DNA of 64,000 nt, taken from assembly GCA_019649035.1 (NCBI GenBank), contig BMAT01004631.1, positions 68,172-132,171 on the forward strand, written 5' to 3'. Positions 36,815 through 44,735 of the stretch are shown here, piece by piece. The DNA comes from Elysia marginata. Taxonomy: Eukaryota; Mollusca; Gastropoda; Plakobranchidae. Both the position numbers and the translations under genes were made by a program. The notes beneath the pieces were generated by a model, which was not told where the DNA came from, ran no database searches, and was given only the letters and a program-made list of their open reading frames with translations. Position 1 is the first letter of the stretch. Each line of letters begins with the position of its first letter.

Positions 36815-37102
36815 ATGGAAAGGTTAAAAAAACATTGGCATATTACTTCTAACTTTCAGCTTTTCATAATTATTTTTGTTTTTTCTATGACCGGCTCTGT
36901 AGCTTTGAAAGTAGCAACCCCTTTACTTACTTTTCTGCATGTAAGTGGTCTTTCCCCTTGGATATTTTGGCCTATAAGAATTGTTTTGGTATTTATTACA
37001 TACCAAATATTACTTGTTATCTTCGGGTGGCTCTTTGGACAGTTTTCTTTCTTTTGGAAAATGGAAAAGCGTATACTGAGGAGGTTTGGTGTAAAGTTTT
37101 AG
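36815..37102 (+). CDS. DUF6787 small membrane protein
   Basis: This 95-residue protein is found in Bacteroidota. It starts MERLKKHWHITSNFQLFIII and has two hydrophobic segments (about 14-35 and 45-78), with the family-like GLSPWIFWPIRIVLVFITYQ and a basic C-terminus (EKRILRRFGVKF). The frame extends 27 codons upstream through a GC-poor region, but the promoter at 36779-36808 fits the ATG at 36815. Function is unknown; relatives are sometimes mislabelled as prolipoprotein diacylglyceryl transferase. Confidence 0.8.
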   Translation: MERLKKHWHITSNFQLFIIIFVFSMTGSVALKVATPLLTFLHVSGLSPWIFWPIRIVLVFITYQILLVIFGWLFGQFSFFWKMEKRILRRFGVKF

Positions 37103-37154
37103 GAAACTTTTTCAATTTTTCTTATATATTATAATTACAGGGTATCTGTTTACT

Positions 37155-37895
37155 TTAAAGCCTCTGCCTTAGTACTTCAAAAAGAATAATTCCACCTGCC
37201 ACGGCAACATTTAGTGATTCTATTTTTCCAGCTACAGGGAGCTTTGCAATGGTATCTGCTTGCTTTAATATCAAAGGAGAAATACCCCGCTCTTCAGAAC
37301 CAACTACAATTGCCGTTGGAATGCTCAAATTAACATCATAAATCAACTGGGAAGCCTTTTCTGTAGTTGCCACAACTTTAATTCCAGAGGCTTGGAGGTA
37401 AAAGACAGCGTCTTTAAGGTTATCTATTTTGGCAATGGGAACATTAAATACAGCACCAGATGATGTTTTTATGGTGTCTGAGGTAATGGGGGCACTTCCT
37501 CTACTTTTAATGATAATACCTGTAACGCCAGCACATTCTGATGTTCTGACAAGGCTTCCAAAGTTTCTGACATCAGTCAACTGGTCTAGCACAAGAAATA
37601 TAGGAGGGATGTCCGCATCTAAACTCTGATTTACTAGTACCTCAAAATCGTGAAACAATACGGGCGATACTTTGGCTACTACTCCCTGATGATTGCCTTT
37701 TGTAAGGCGCTTTATTTTCTCAATAGGAACATAGCTAAAGGGTATTTTTAAATCCTTTAAATTCTCCCTTAATGAGTTGAGCGAAGGGGAAAGAATCCTA
37801 CTTTTAAGAAAAAATACTTTCTCTACCGTTTTTCCAGATTTGACAGCCTCAAATACCGAATGAATTCCAAAAATTACATCGCTGTCTTTTCCCAT
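37155..37895 (-). CDS. rlmB: 23S rRNA (guanosine-2'-O-)-methyltransferase RlmB (TrmH family)
   Basis: This SPOUT methyltransferase of 246 residues modifies 23S rRNA (G2251 in E. coli numbering). A substrate-binding N-terminal domain (about 1-80, IFGIHSVFEAVKSGK) is followed by the knot with the family motifs DQLTDVRNFGSLVRTSECAG, IVVGSEERGISPLI and SLNVAVAGGIILFEVLR. RlmB is the closest match by length and domain layout; other TrmH-like 2'-O-methyltransferases cannot be ruled out. It converges on the DUF6787 gene. Confidence 0.92.
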   Translation of the reverse strand: MGKDSDVIFGIHSVFEAVKSGKTVEKVFFLKSRILSPSLNSLRENLKDLKIPFSYVPIEKIKRLTKGNHQGVVAKVSPVLFHDFEVLVNQSLDADIPPIFLVLDQLTDVRNFGSLVRTSECAGVTGIIIKSRGSAPITSDTIKTSSGAVFNVPIAKIDNLKDAVFYLQASGIKVVATTEKASQLIYDVNLSIPTAIVVGSEERGISPLILKQADTIAKLPVAGKIESLNVAVAGGIILFEVLRQRL

Positions 37896-37931
37896 AAAAA
37901 GGGGGTAAATGGTATGCTTTGCTCAAGTTTA

Positions 37932-38633
37932 TTATTCCCTGCTACCTAATATCCTAAATGCAAAATAGATGAGTGTGGCAAGGGCACCAAGAGCTGCTAC
38001 TACATAGGTTCTCGCAGCCCATTTTAAGGAATCTTCGACCCCTTTGAACTCCTGATGAGTGATAATACTTCTGTTTTTCAGCCAAGCCAAGGCACGGTTA
38101 CTGGCATCATATTCTACGGGTAGGGTTATAAAAGTAAATAGCGTTGTGATGGCATATAGTAGAAGACCAACTATAGCGATATGATACCCAAAACTAGAAC
38201 TGTACATCAAAAGGATACCACCCATTAATAACCACTGTGATAGGTTTGCAGAGACATTTACCATAGGCACTAACTTAGAACGTATCTGTAGCCATTCGTA
38301 GCCTTTAGCATGTTGTACAGCGTGTCCACATTCGTGTGCGGCAACGGCAACGGCAGCTACACTTTTTTTGTGATAGACATCTTCACTTAGATTCACAGTT
38401 TTACTGAGAGGGTTATAGTGATCTGTTAATGTACCCCGTGTACAGGTAATTTTCACATCTTTTATTCCGTGGTCATCTAACATTTTTTGAGCTATTTCTA
38501 CACCGCTCATGTTGTTAGATAAATACTTTGCAGAGTAATATCTAAATTTACTCTTTAGCTTTTGACTAACGCCAATACTAAGTGCTGCAAATCCAAAACC
38601 AATAATCATATAAAGGGGGTCAAAATGAAACAT
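37932..38633 (-). CDS. Membrane zinc metallopeptidase (YugP-like)
   Basis: This 233-residue membrane protein belongs to the Zn_peptidase_2 (YugP) family. The zinc site HExxH is in VAVAAHECGHAVQHAKGYEW (about 91-110). Hydrophobic segments lie at about 5-20, 120-145 and 150-172 and near the C-terminus (ALGALATLIYFAFRILG). The amino-terminal region FDPLYMIIGFGFAALSIG and the LEDPVEYDASNRA-like segment (TLPVEYDASNRALAWLKN) are family features. The substrate is unknown. It is 36 bases from rlmB on the same strand. Confidence 0.92.
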   Translation of the reverse strand: MFHFDPLYMIIGFGFAALSIGVSQKLKSKFRYYSAKYLSNNMSGVEIAQKMLDDHGIKDVKITCTRGTLTDHYNPLSKTVNLSEDVYHKKSVAAVAVAAHECGHAVQHAKGYEWLQIRSKLVPMVNVSANLSQWLLMGGILLMYSSSFGYHIAIVGLLLYAITTLFTFITLPVEYDASNRALAWLKNRSIITHQEFKGVEDSLKWAARTYVVAALGALATLIYFAFRILGSRE

Positions 38634-38789
38634 ATCAATACTTTTTTAGGTCCGAAACTACGAAATTATCTGGCAAATTACATGCCAAAGAAAGAACCTC
38701 TTTTTTAAAACATAGATTCAACCAGTAAGTGCGACCAATTAAGAACAATTGTTTAAGATGCTAATTTAATAGGTTTTTCGAAGCTTAAG
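38634..38789. other. Spacer next to the IS30 relic
   Basis: No gene is seen. Together with 39001-39217 this forms a 580-base stretch whose only recognisable content is the transposase relic and the sufD promoter. Confidence 0.5.
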
Positions 38790-39000
38790 TTTTTTTCTTA
38801 GTTCTTCTGTTAATTTCTTTTGTATATTCTCTATACTCTTGTGATTATTTAGAATTTGCCTTTAAGTTCACGATTGTATTGTCGCGCGTATTACACACTT
38901 AAGCTTTAAGGCTATAAAATCAGTACTCTTGCCCCACTCTCTTGCAAGCAGAAATTTCATGCCTTGTACCCGATGTGAGTTGTTTATATCTACGCTCCAT
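38790..39000 (-). mobile_element. IS30-family transposase relic
   Basis: Reading the minus strand from the ATG at 39000 gives MERRYKQLTSGTRHEISACK, then RVGQEY and a stop. IS30-family transposases open in this way (a xRRYKQLTxxQRYxISALL pattern followed by a helix-turn-helix). Further down, in other frames, are IALKLK, an NRELKG piece matching the STIxRELKRN helix, and NHKSIENIQKKLTEELRKKL. Several frame changes and stops are present, and only the N-terminal third of a transposase is recognisable. It is therefore a dead remnant. It lies directly upstream of sufD, where sufB and sufC would be expected. Confidence 0.55.
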
Positions 39001-39181
39001 TTAGGAAGTATTTTTCACTACCATTTCCCACACTTACTAATTTAGCTTAGCTGAAAGACCTCAAAACTAAAATGGAGTAGTCTATAGGAATAGTTCTAGT
39101 GATTTTTTTACTTGATTGTTTGTTGCACCTATTTTTCTCCTTTATAAAGAATCTTCTAAGTTTTTCAAAGCAAATTTTAAA

Positions 39182-39189
39182 TACCTTTG
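39182..39189 (+). promoter_or_regulatory. -7 box of sufD
   Basis: TACCTTTG matches TAnnTTTG, 28 bases before the preferred sufD ATG at 39218. A -33 TTTG is not clear. Its presence shows how sufD can be expressed without the usual upstream suf genes. Confidence 0.5.
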
Positions 39190-39217
39190 TCATTTCCAAA
39201 ATGAGCTAGAAAAAAAA

Positions 39218-40525
39218 ATGGAATTAAAGAGTAATTTACTATCTTCCTTCATATTACTTGAAAATCAGGTAGACATGTCTTCTTATGCCCATAAGATTCG
39301 CAGTAGAGCAATAAAAGAATTTGAGACATTGGGTTTCCCAAAAAAATTGGAAGCTTGGAAATACACCTCTTTAGACAAACTTTTAACAAATGACTTTAGT
39401 ATTTTTCCAAAGGAGGAAACAATATTGGAATATAGGAATGTAAAACCCCTTTTAATACACAATATAGACTCTTACAAGATTATTTTTATAAATGGCGTAT
39501 ACAGTTCTCACCTCTCTGAAACAACCCATGATGATGGGACTGATGTGTGCATTATGAGTGCAGCACTTACAAAACCAAAGTATGAGGATAAGATTAAATA
39601 TTTTAACAAGGCCACCCAAAAAAGAGAACACCTGACAACTCTTAATACTGCATTTTCTACGGAGGGCGCCTACATTTATATTCCCAAAGGGAAGGAACTA
39701 CAAAAGCCTATCCAAATAATAAATATTTCTACTGAATCTAATTTGTTATTGCAACCGAGAAATCTTGTCATCGCAGATGAAGGCTCTAGAGTGCAAATTA
39801 TAGAACGGCATCAAAATTTGTCAAATTTCAAAGTTCTGTCTAATGTCGTTACGGAAGTCTTCGTAGGGACACGCGCACATATGGATTACTACAAAGTTCA
39901 AAATGACACTGAGAATAGTACGCTTATAGACAATACTTATATCCGGCAAAGGTACGGTAGCGAAGCAGTTTTTCATACATTTTCATTTAGTGGGAATTTG
40001 GTGAGGAACAATCTAAATTTTTATCAAGAGGGTGAGCGATGTAGCTCCACATTAAGAGGCATTACACTCACATCAGGAGTGCAACACATAGACCACTATA
40101 CCTTGGTACACCACCTTCAGCCAAATTGTGAAAGTCATCAAAATTACAAAGGTGTTTATGCAGACTCCAGTACTGGGGTTTTTAACGGAAAAATAATGGT
40201 AGACAGGGAGGCGCAACGGATAAACGCCTATCAACAAAGTGATAATATACTTGTAGGGAGTAGGGCTACCGTAAATGCAAAACCACAGTTAGAAATCTTT
40301 GCCGATGATGTAAGTTGTTCGCATGGTTGTACCGTTGGTCAGTTGGACAGAGATGCCCTATTTTATCTAAACTCTAGGGGTATTCCAAAGGCAGAAGCAG
40401 AGGCGATGTTACTTTACGCGTTTTCAAATACGGTTATAGAGCGTATTAAAATACCTGAGCTTAGAAGGAAAATAAACGAGTTTATAGCCGACAAACTATC
40501 GGTAAACCTAGACTTTATCTTGTAG
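39218..40525 (+). CDS. sufD: Fe-S cluster assembly protein SufD
   Basis: SufD is a scaffold component of the SufBCD complex. The 435 residues counted from MELKSNLLSSFILLE show the N-terminal AWKYTSLDKLL motif and the conserved beta-helix region (AYIYIPKGKELQKPIQIINI, NYKGVYADSSTGVFNGKIMV, DDVSCSHGCTVGQLDRDALF, YLNSRGIPKAEAEAMLLYAF). The frame extends upstream to a TTG at 39116, but the promoter at 39182-39189 argues for the ATG at 39218. sufB and sufC, which normally precede sufD in this phylum, are not in the window; an insertion-sequence relic stands in their place. Confidence 0.94.
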   Translation: MELKSNLLSSFILLENQVDMSSYAHKIRSRAIKEFETLGFPKKLEAWKYTSLDKLLTNDFSIFPKEETILEYRNVKPLLIHNIDSYKIIFINGVYSSHLSETTHDDGTDVCIMSAALTKPKYEDKIKYFNKATQKREHLTTLNTAFSTEGAYIYIPKGKELQKPIQIINISTESNLLLQPRNLVIADEGSRVQIIERHQNLSNFKVLSNVVTEVFVGTRAHMDYYKVQNDTENSTLIDNTYIRQRYGSEAVFHTFSFSGNLVRNNLNFYQEGERCSSTLRGITLTSGVQHIDHYTLVHHLQPNCESHQNYKGVYADSSTGVFNGKIMVDREAQRINAYQQSDNILVGSRATVNAKPQLEIFADDVSCSHGCTVGQLDRDALFYLNSRGIPKAEAEAMLLYAFSNTVIERIKIPELRRKINEFIADKLSVNLDFIL

Positions 40526-40532
40526 TACTCAA

Positions 40533-41753
40533 ATGAGTTTTGATGTAGAAAAAGTGAGATCGGACTTCCCGATACTAAAAAGGGAGGTCAACGGTAACCC
40601 GCTGGTTTACTTAGATAATGCGGCCACTACACAAAAGCCCAAACAGGTTGTAGATGAAATTGTAACATACTATAATACCTACAATGCAAATATACACAGG
40701 GGTGTGCATACACTCTCTCAAGAGGCTACCAAAGCCTTTGAAAAATCGAGAGAAACAATACAACACTACATCAATGCAAAATACTCTAGTGAGGTCATCT
40801 TCACTGCAGGGACTACTTTTGGGATAAATATGGTTGCCTACGGCTTATCGGGAATTTTAAAAGCTGGTGATGAGGTGGTTATATCTTCTGCAGAACATCA
40901 TTCTAATATCGTCCCGTGGCAGGTTATTTGCAAAGCAAGGGGAGCCAAACTAAAAACCATTCCCTTGGATGACAAGGGCGATTTGGATATAGAAGGTTTT
41001 AGAGTGCTTCTCAACAATAGAGTTAAGTTAGTAGCTTTTAACCATGTATCTAATTCATTGGGAACAATAAACCCGATCAAAGAAATGATATATTTGGCAC
41101 ACCAAAATGACAGTATTGTCTTGGTAGATGGTGCCCAAGGGGTATCTCATATTCCTATTGATGTACAAGATTTAGATATTGATTTCTATGTTTTTTCAGG
41201 GCATAAGATATATGCGCCAACAGGAATAGGGATACTCTATGGAAAGGAGCATCTTTTAGAAAATATGCCCCCTTATCAAGGAGGAGGAGAGATGATAAAA
41301 GAGGTTACATTTGAAAAAACAACCTATGCAGATTTGCCTCATAAGTTTGAAGCTGGCACACCAAATATTGTAGGAGGGATTGCTTTGGGCAGAGCGATAG
41401 ATTACCTCAATGACTTGGGCTTGGAAAATGTGAATAAGTACGAGAGAGATATTTTGAAAGAAGCGACAAGGTGTCTTTTGCAAATAGAGGGGTTAAAAAT
41501 CTACGGCTCTTCTAATAAAAAAGTACCTGTTATATCCTTTAATGTAGAGATGATACACCCCTATGACATAGGTAGTATTTTAGACCAAATGGGCATAGCT
41601 GTAAGAACAGGACACCACTGTACACAGCCGGTTATGGATAGGTATAAAATTCCTGGAACGGTCAGAGCAAGTTTTGCATTTTACAATACCTTACAGGAGA
41701 TAGATATACTAGTAAAAAGCCTTGAGAAGGCAGTAAAAATGTTGAAAGTCTAA
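40533..41753 (+). CDS. sufS: Cysteine desulfurase SufS
   Basis: SufS takes sulfur from cysteine for Fe-S assembly. The 406 residues match the family. The N-terminal substrate segment VYLDNAATTQKPKQVVDEI, the PLP lysine in YVFSGHKIYAPTGIGILYG (about residue 226) and the catalytic cysteine in VRTGHHCTQPVMDRY (about 361) are present. The RTGHHCTQP motif marks the SufS (class II) type. It is 7 bases after sufD, so they are co-transcribed and functionally coupled. pdxJ follows after 2 bases, a link through the PLP cofactor. Confidence 0.96.
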   Translation: MSFDVEKVRSDFPILKREVNGNPLVYLDNAATTQKPKQVVDEIVTYYNTYNANIHRGVHTLSQEATKAFEKSRETIQHYINAKYSSEVIFTAGTTFGINMVAYGLSGILKAGDEVVISSAEHHSNIVPWQVICKARGAKLKTIPLDDKGDLDIEGFRVLLNNRVKLVAFNHVSNSLGTINPIKEMIYLAHQNDSIVLVDGAQGVSHIPIDVQDLDIDFYVFSGHKIYAPTGIGILYGKEHLLENMPPYQGGGEMIKEVTFEKTTYADLPHKFEAGTPNIVGGIALGRAIDYLNDLGLENVNKYERDILKEATRCLLQIEGLKIYGSSNKKVPVISFNVEMIHPYDIGSILDQMGIAVRTGHHCTQPVMDRYKIPGTVRASFAFYNTLQEIDILVKSLEKAVKMLKV

Positions 41754-41755
41754 AG

Positions 41756-42481
41756 ATGACAAAACTGAGCGTTAATATCAACAAAATAGCCACTTTGAGA
41801 AATTCTAGAGGCGGTAATATGCCAGATCTGATAGAGTTGGCAAAAGATATACAGCGTTTTGGAGCGCAGGGTATTACAGTACACCCAAGACCTGATGAGA
41901 GGCATATACGCTATCAAGATGTGTATGAACTAAAGCCCATTATCAATACAGAATTTAATATTGAGGGGAACCCCATTGATAAGTTTATGGATATGGTACT
42001 TGCTATAAAACCCACCCAAGTTACTTTAGTTCCCGATGCTGAGGATGCCATTACTTCAAATTCTGGTTGGGATACGATTAGCTATAAAAATCATTTGAGA
42101 GACATTATCAAAACTCTAAAATCAAATGATATAAGGACTTCTATTTTTGTAGACCCTAATACTAAAACTGTAAAGGGCGCGGCCAGTACAGAAACAGACA
42201 GGATAGAGCTGTATACAGAGTACTACGCCACACACTTCTCTGAAGATAGAAAAGAGGCTATAAGGAGCTATATAGAATGCGCCAAAATTGCCGTTTCTAC
42301 AGGCTTAGGAGTTAATGCTGGACACGACCTAAACCTAAAAAACATTGCTTATTTTTCTTCTGAAATTCCTAATCTCTTAGAGGTTTCAATTGGTCATGCG
42401 CTTGTCTGTGAATCAATATATTTAGGCTTAGAAAATGTACTGGCGATGTATTTAAATAAACTGAAAAGATGCATATTTTAA
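41756..42481 (+). CDS. pdxJ: Pyridoxine 5'-phosphate synthase PdxJ
   Basis: PdxJ condenses 3-amino-2-oxopropyl phosphate with deoxyxylulose 5-phosphate in vitamin B6 synthesis. It has 241 residues. Conserved segments are LSVNINKIATLRNSRGG, ITVHPRPDERHIRYQDVYEL, FVDPNTKTVKGAASTETDRI, ETYTEYYA-like IELYTEYYA and GLGVNAGHDLNLKNI. It is tightly joined to sufS (2-base spacer) and overlaps the hydrolase gene by 13 bases. Confidence 0.95.
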   Translation: MTKLSVNINKIATLRNSRGGNMPDLIELAKDIQRFGAQGITVHPRPDERHIRYQDVYELKPIINTEFNIEGNPIDKFMDMVLAIKPTQVTLVPDAEDAITSNSGWDTISYKNHLRDIIKTLKSNDIRTSIFVDPNTKTVKGAASTETDRIELYTEYYATHFSEDRKEAIRSYIECAKIAVSTGLGVNAGHDLNLKNIAYFSSEIPNLLEVSIGHALVCESIYLGLENVLAMYLNKLKRCIF

Positions 42482-43239
42482 ATTCTACCATATTGGGATT
42501 GGGTAATGATTTACTCATCATACATGGCTTTTTGGGGATGTCCGATAATTGGAGAACTATTGGCAAATGGATTTCTGATAAAGGGTTTCGGGTGCATTTG
42601 TTAGACATGAGGAATCACGGCAAGAGTTTCCATTCGGATGAATTTTCCTATGAATTGATGTGCGTTGATATTCTTAAATACTTGGCACATCATCAGATCA
42701 TTTCCTGCCATTTTATCGGCCATTCTATGGGGGGCAAGGTAGTCATGCTATTCTCAAAACTATGCCCTGAAAAAACAAACTCTATTACGATAGTAGACAT
42801 TGCCCCAAAATATTATCCCCCTCATTACCAGTCAATAATTGCAGGTCTACAAGAAGTACAGAGATTGTCGCCAGAAAGTAGGAAAAAGGCAGACGAAATA
42901 TTATCCAAAAATGTTAGGGAGTCGCGTATCAGACAGTTTTTACTCAAGAATTTTGAAAGTAGAGAGGGGCGACTCGTCTGTCGGTTAAACCTTGAATCTC
43001 TAGTCAAAAATATAGAGGAAATAGGGAAGAATTTAGATAATGATAGTGTATATGTTGGAAAGGCAATCTTTATAAAGGGGAGCGATTCAGATTATATAAA
43101 TGAAAGTGATAGAGAGTCTATAAAAATACACTTTCCCCGAGCTACTTTGGAAGTTTTTTCAGACTGCGGACATTGGCTACATGCAGAAAAACCCGATTTG
43201 TTTGTGCAAACTTTTCTGAATTTTATGAATGAAAATTAG
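42469..43239 (+). CDS. Alpha/beta hydrolase (YbfF-like esterase)
   Basis: This 256-residue alpha/beta-fold hydrolase has the oxyanion HGFLGMSDNW (about 18-27), the nucleophile elbow CHFIGHSMGGKVVM with serine (about residue 84) and the catalytic histidine in DCGHWLHAEKP near the C-terminus. DMRNHGKS is typical of the YbfF/MenH-like branch. No menaquinone genes are nearby, so a general esterase is the cautious call. It overlaps pdxJ by 13 bases and ends the suf transcript. Confidence 0.88.
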   Translation: MHILNSTILGLGNDLLIIHGFLGMSDNWRTIGKWISDKGFRVHLLDMRNHGKSFHSDEFSYELMCVDILKYLAHHQIISCHFIGHSMGGKVVMLFSKLCPEKTNSITIVDIAPKYYPPHYQSIIAGLQEVQRLSPESRKKADEILSKNVRESRIRQFLLKNFESREGRLVCRLNLESLVKNIEEIGKNLDNDSVYVGKAIFIKGSDSDYINESDRESIKIHFPRATLEVFSDCGHWLHAEKPDLFVQTFLNFMNEN

Positions 43240-43313
43240 ATACTTGCCCTTATCTTCGCCACTTCTATTTGATATGTCCTCATATTTGAAGGGGATAAGT
43301 GAAAATTATTTTT

Positions 43314-43991
43314 ATGAAGAGTATTAGTGAGAGAGTTTTATCCTATAACAGCGAAAAAAAGCATTTGGTTATCCCCGAGTATGGTAGGCATATCCATAAT
43401 ATGGTGGACTATGCTAAAACTATTGAGAACAGGGAAAAACGCAATGAGGTAGTAAAGTCTATTATTGGTGTGATGGGAAATCTTTGTCCGCATCTGAGAG
43501 ATGTTCCAGAATTTCAGCACAAGCTATGGGATCAGCTTTTTATCATCGCAGATTTTGACTTAGATGTAGATACGCCCTACGAAAAAATATCTAGAGAAGC
43601 ATTTGAAAAACGACCTGACCCTCTTGATTATCCTCAATGTTGCCCAAAATATAGATTTTACGGTAACAACCTTCTGAAAATGATTGACAAAATAAACACG
43701 CTAAAGGAAGAGGAGTCTAAAAAACAATTCATTGTCAACATTGCCAACCTTATGAAAAAATCTTATGTAACTTGGAACAAGGGAACGGTAGATGACAATG
43801 TGATATTAGACCATCTGAAAGAACTCTCTAATAATGGCATTGACGACTCTCTCCTTCCAAAAGAGCTTGAAATTTATTATAATCAAAAGGAGGATTCTTA
43901 CAACAGTAGGCAAGCTAAAAATAATAGCAAGAAGGGAGGTCTAAATGGAGGAAAGAAATACAAAAAGTACAAGTCACAGACCTCGCAATAA
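43314..43991 (+). CDS. DUF4290 protein
   Basis: This protein of about 225 residues belongs to DUF4290, a Bacteroidota-specific family of unknown function. Conserved blocks are VIPEYGRHIHNMVDYAKTIE, VMGNLCPHLRDVPEFQHKLW, DFDLDVDTPYE and YPQCCPKYRFYGNNLLKMID. The C-terminus is asparagine- and lysine-rich, as in its relatives. The frame can also start at a GTG (43299); the ATG at 43314 fits the family better. From memory murA often follows this gene in relatives; here it is followed by decayed sequence. Confidence 0.88.
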   Translation: MKSISERVLSYNSEKKHLVIPEYGRHIHNMVDYAKTIENREKRNEVVKSIIGVMGNLCPHLRDVPEFQHKLWDQLFIIADFDLDVDTPYEKISREAFEKRPDPLDYPQCCPKYRFYGNNLLKMIDKINTLKEEESKKQFIVNIANLMKKSYVTWNKGTVDDNVILDHLKELSNNGIDDSLLPKELEIYYNQKEDSYNSRQAKNNSKKGGLNGGKKYKKYKSQTSQ

Positions 43992-44380
43992 GATACTTTG
44001 TTTAATATTCTCCTTAGGGCAAGAGGCATCATTTTTATAAATCCTTTCTCTGATTTATATATAAACCTTATTGTGCGCTCAAAATTTTCCTCTTTATACA
44101 ATAGTAAATTCTTTGGAAGATAACTCCTTCCATGTTGATATTTTCCCAAACGAGTCTCTAGCAGATTGGCATTATATTCGGAAAACCGTATGGTTTATAT
44201 TCCAAATTATCTTTCAGGTCAGAACTTATTTCAATATTTGTTTCGTAAGTTACTATATAATCGCGAAAAGCAAAGTATGGGCACAAAAACAAATTGTGAT
44301 ATTCACTAGATTATTGCCCATCTTAATCTGGGCATAAGATACCCCTACCCCAAATAATAAGAAAATAACCAAGCTAAAAA
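43985..44380 (-). pseudogene. Relic of an unidentified secreted protein
   Basis: Read on the minus strand, a signal-peptide-like start (SLVIFLLFGVGVSYAQIKMG, in a frame ending at a stop near 44275) is followed in other frames by YFAFRDYIVTYETNIEISSD, DNLEYKPYGFP, LLETRLGKYQHGRSYLPKNL and KSEKGFIKMMPLALRRILNK. The AQIKMG junction is the usual Bacteroidota export signal. The pieces are coherent protein-like sequence but need about two frame changes to be joined, so it is called a dead gene. I cannot name the family. Confidence 0.45.
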
Positions 44381-44689
44381 AAATATAAATATTGTGTAAT
44401 TAATTTTTTCTAAATTAAAAAACACAATTTAAATTCAATCATAGATTTAAGTTACTACACAAAAGTTTTTATTTTTTAAATAAAATAGGGTTTAAAAAAT
44501 GAAAAGAGACCAAGTTTTTGAATTTCTAATTATCTTAAGAATTTAGGAAAGTCTTCTGAATTTATTTAGTCTCAGAGATACTACTTCAACACACTAGAGG
44601 TATACCACGAAATTAAACAAAATGGAAATAAATTATGGGTACAATTTTTTTCGTTTGTTACATTTGGTATTTGAATCTAGTCAACTTTA
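44381..44689. other. AT-rich spacer, possible short relic
   Basis: No intact gene is present. A plus-strand stretch from an ATG at 44499 to a stop at 44674 reads protein-like over two frames (MKRDQVFEFL, then NYLKNLGKSSEF and YYFNTLEVYHEIKQNGNKLW); it may be another worn gene but is not identifiable. Confidence 0.4.
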
Positions 44690-44720
44690 TTGGAATTACA
44701 TTGCTGATTTATTATTTTTG
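44690..44720 (+). promoter_or_regulatory. Promoter of the cNMP/CBS nucleotidyltransferase gene
   Basis: TTG (44690-44692), 20 bases, then TATTTTTG (44713-44720). Predicted transcription start lies about 10 bases before the ATG at 44736. Confidence 0.6.
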
Positions 44721-44735
44721 TGAAAGTTTGGGGTT

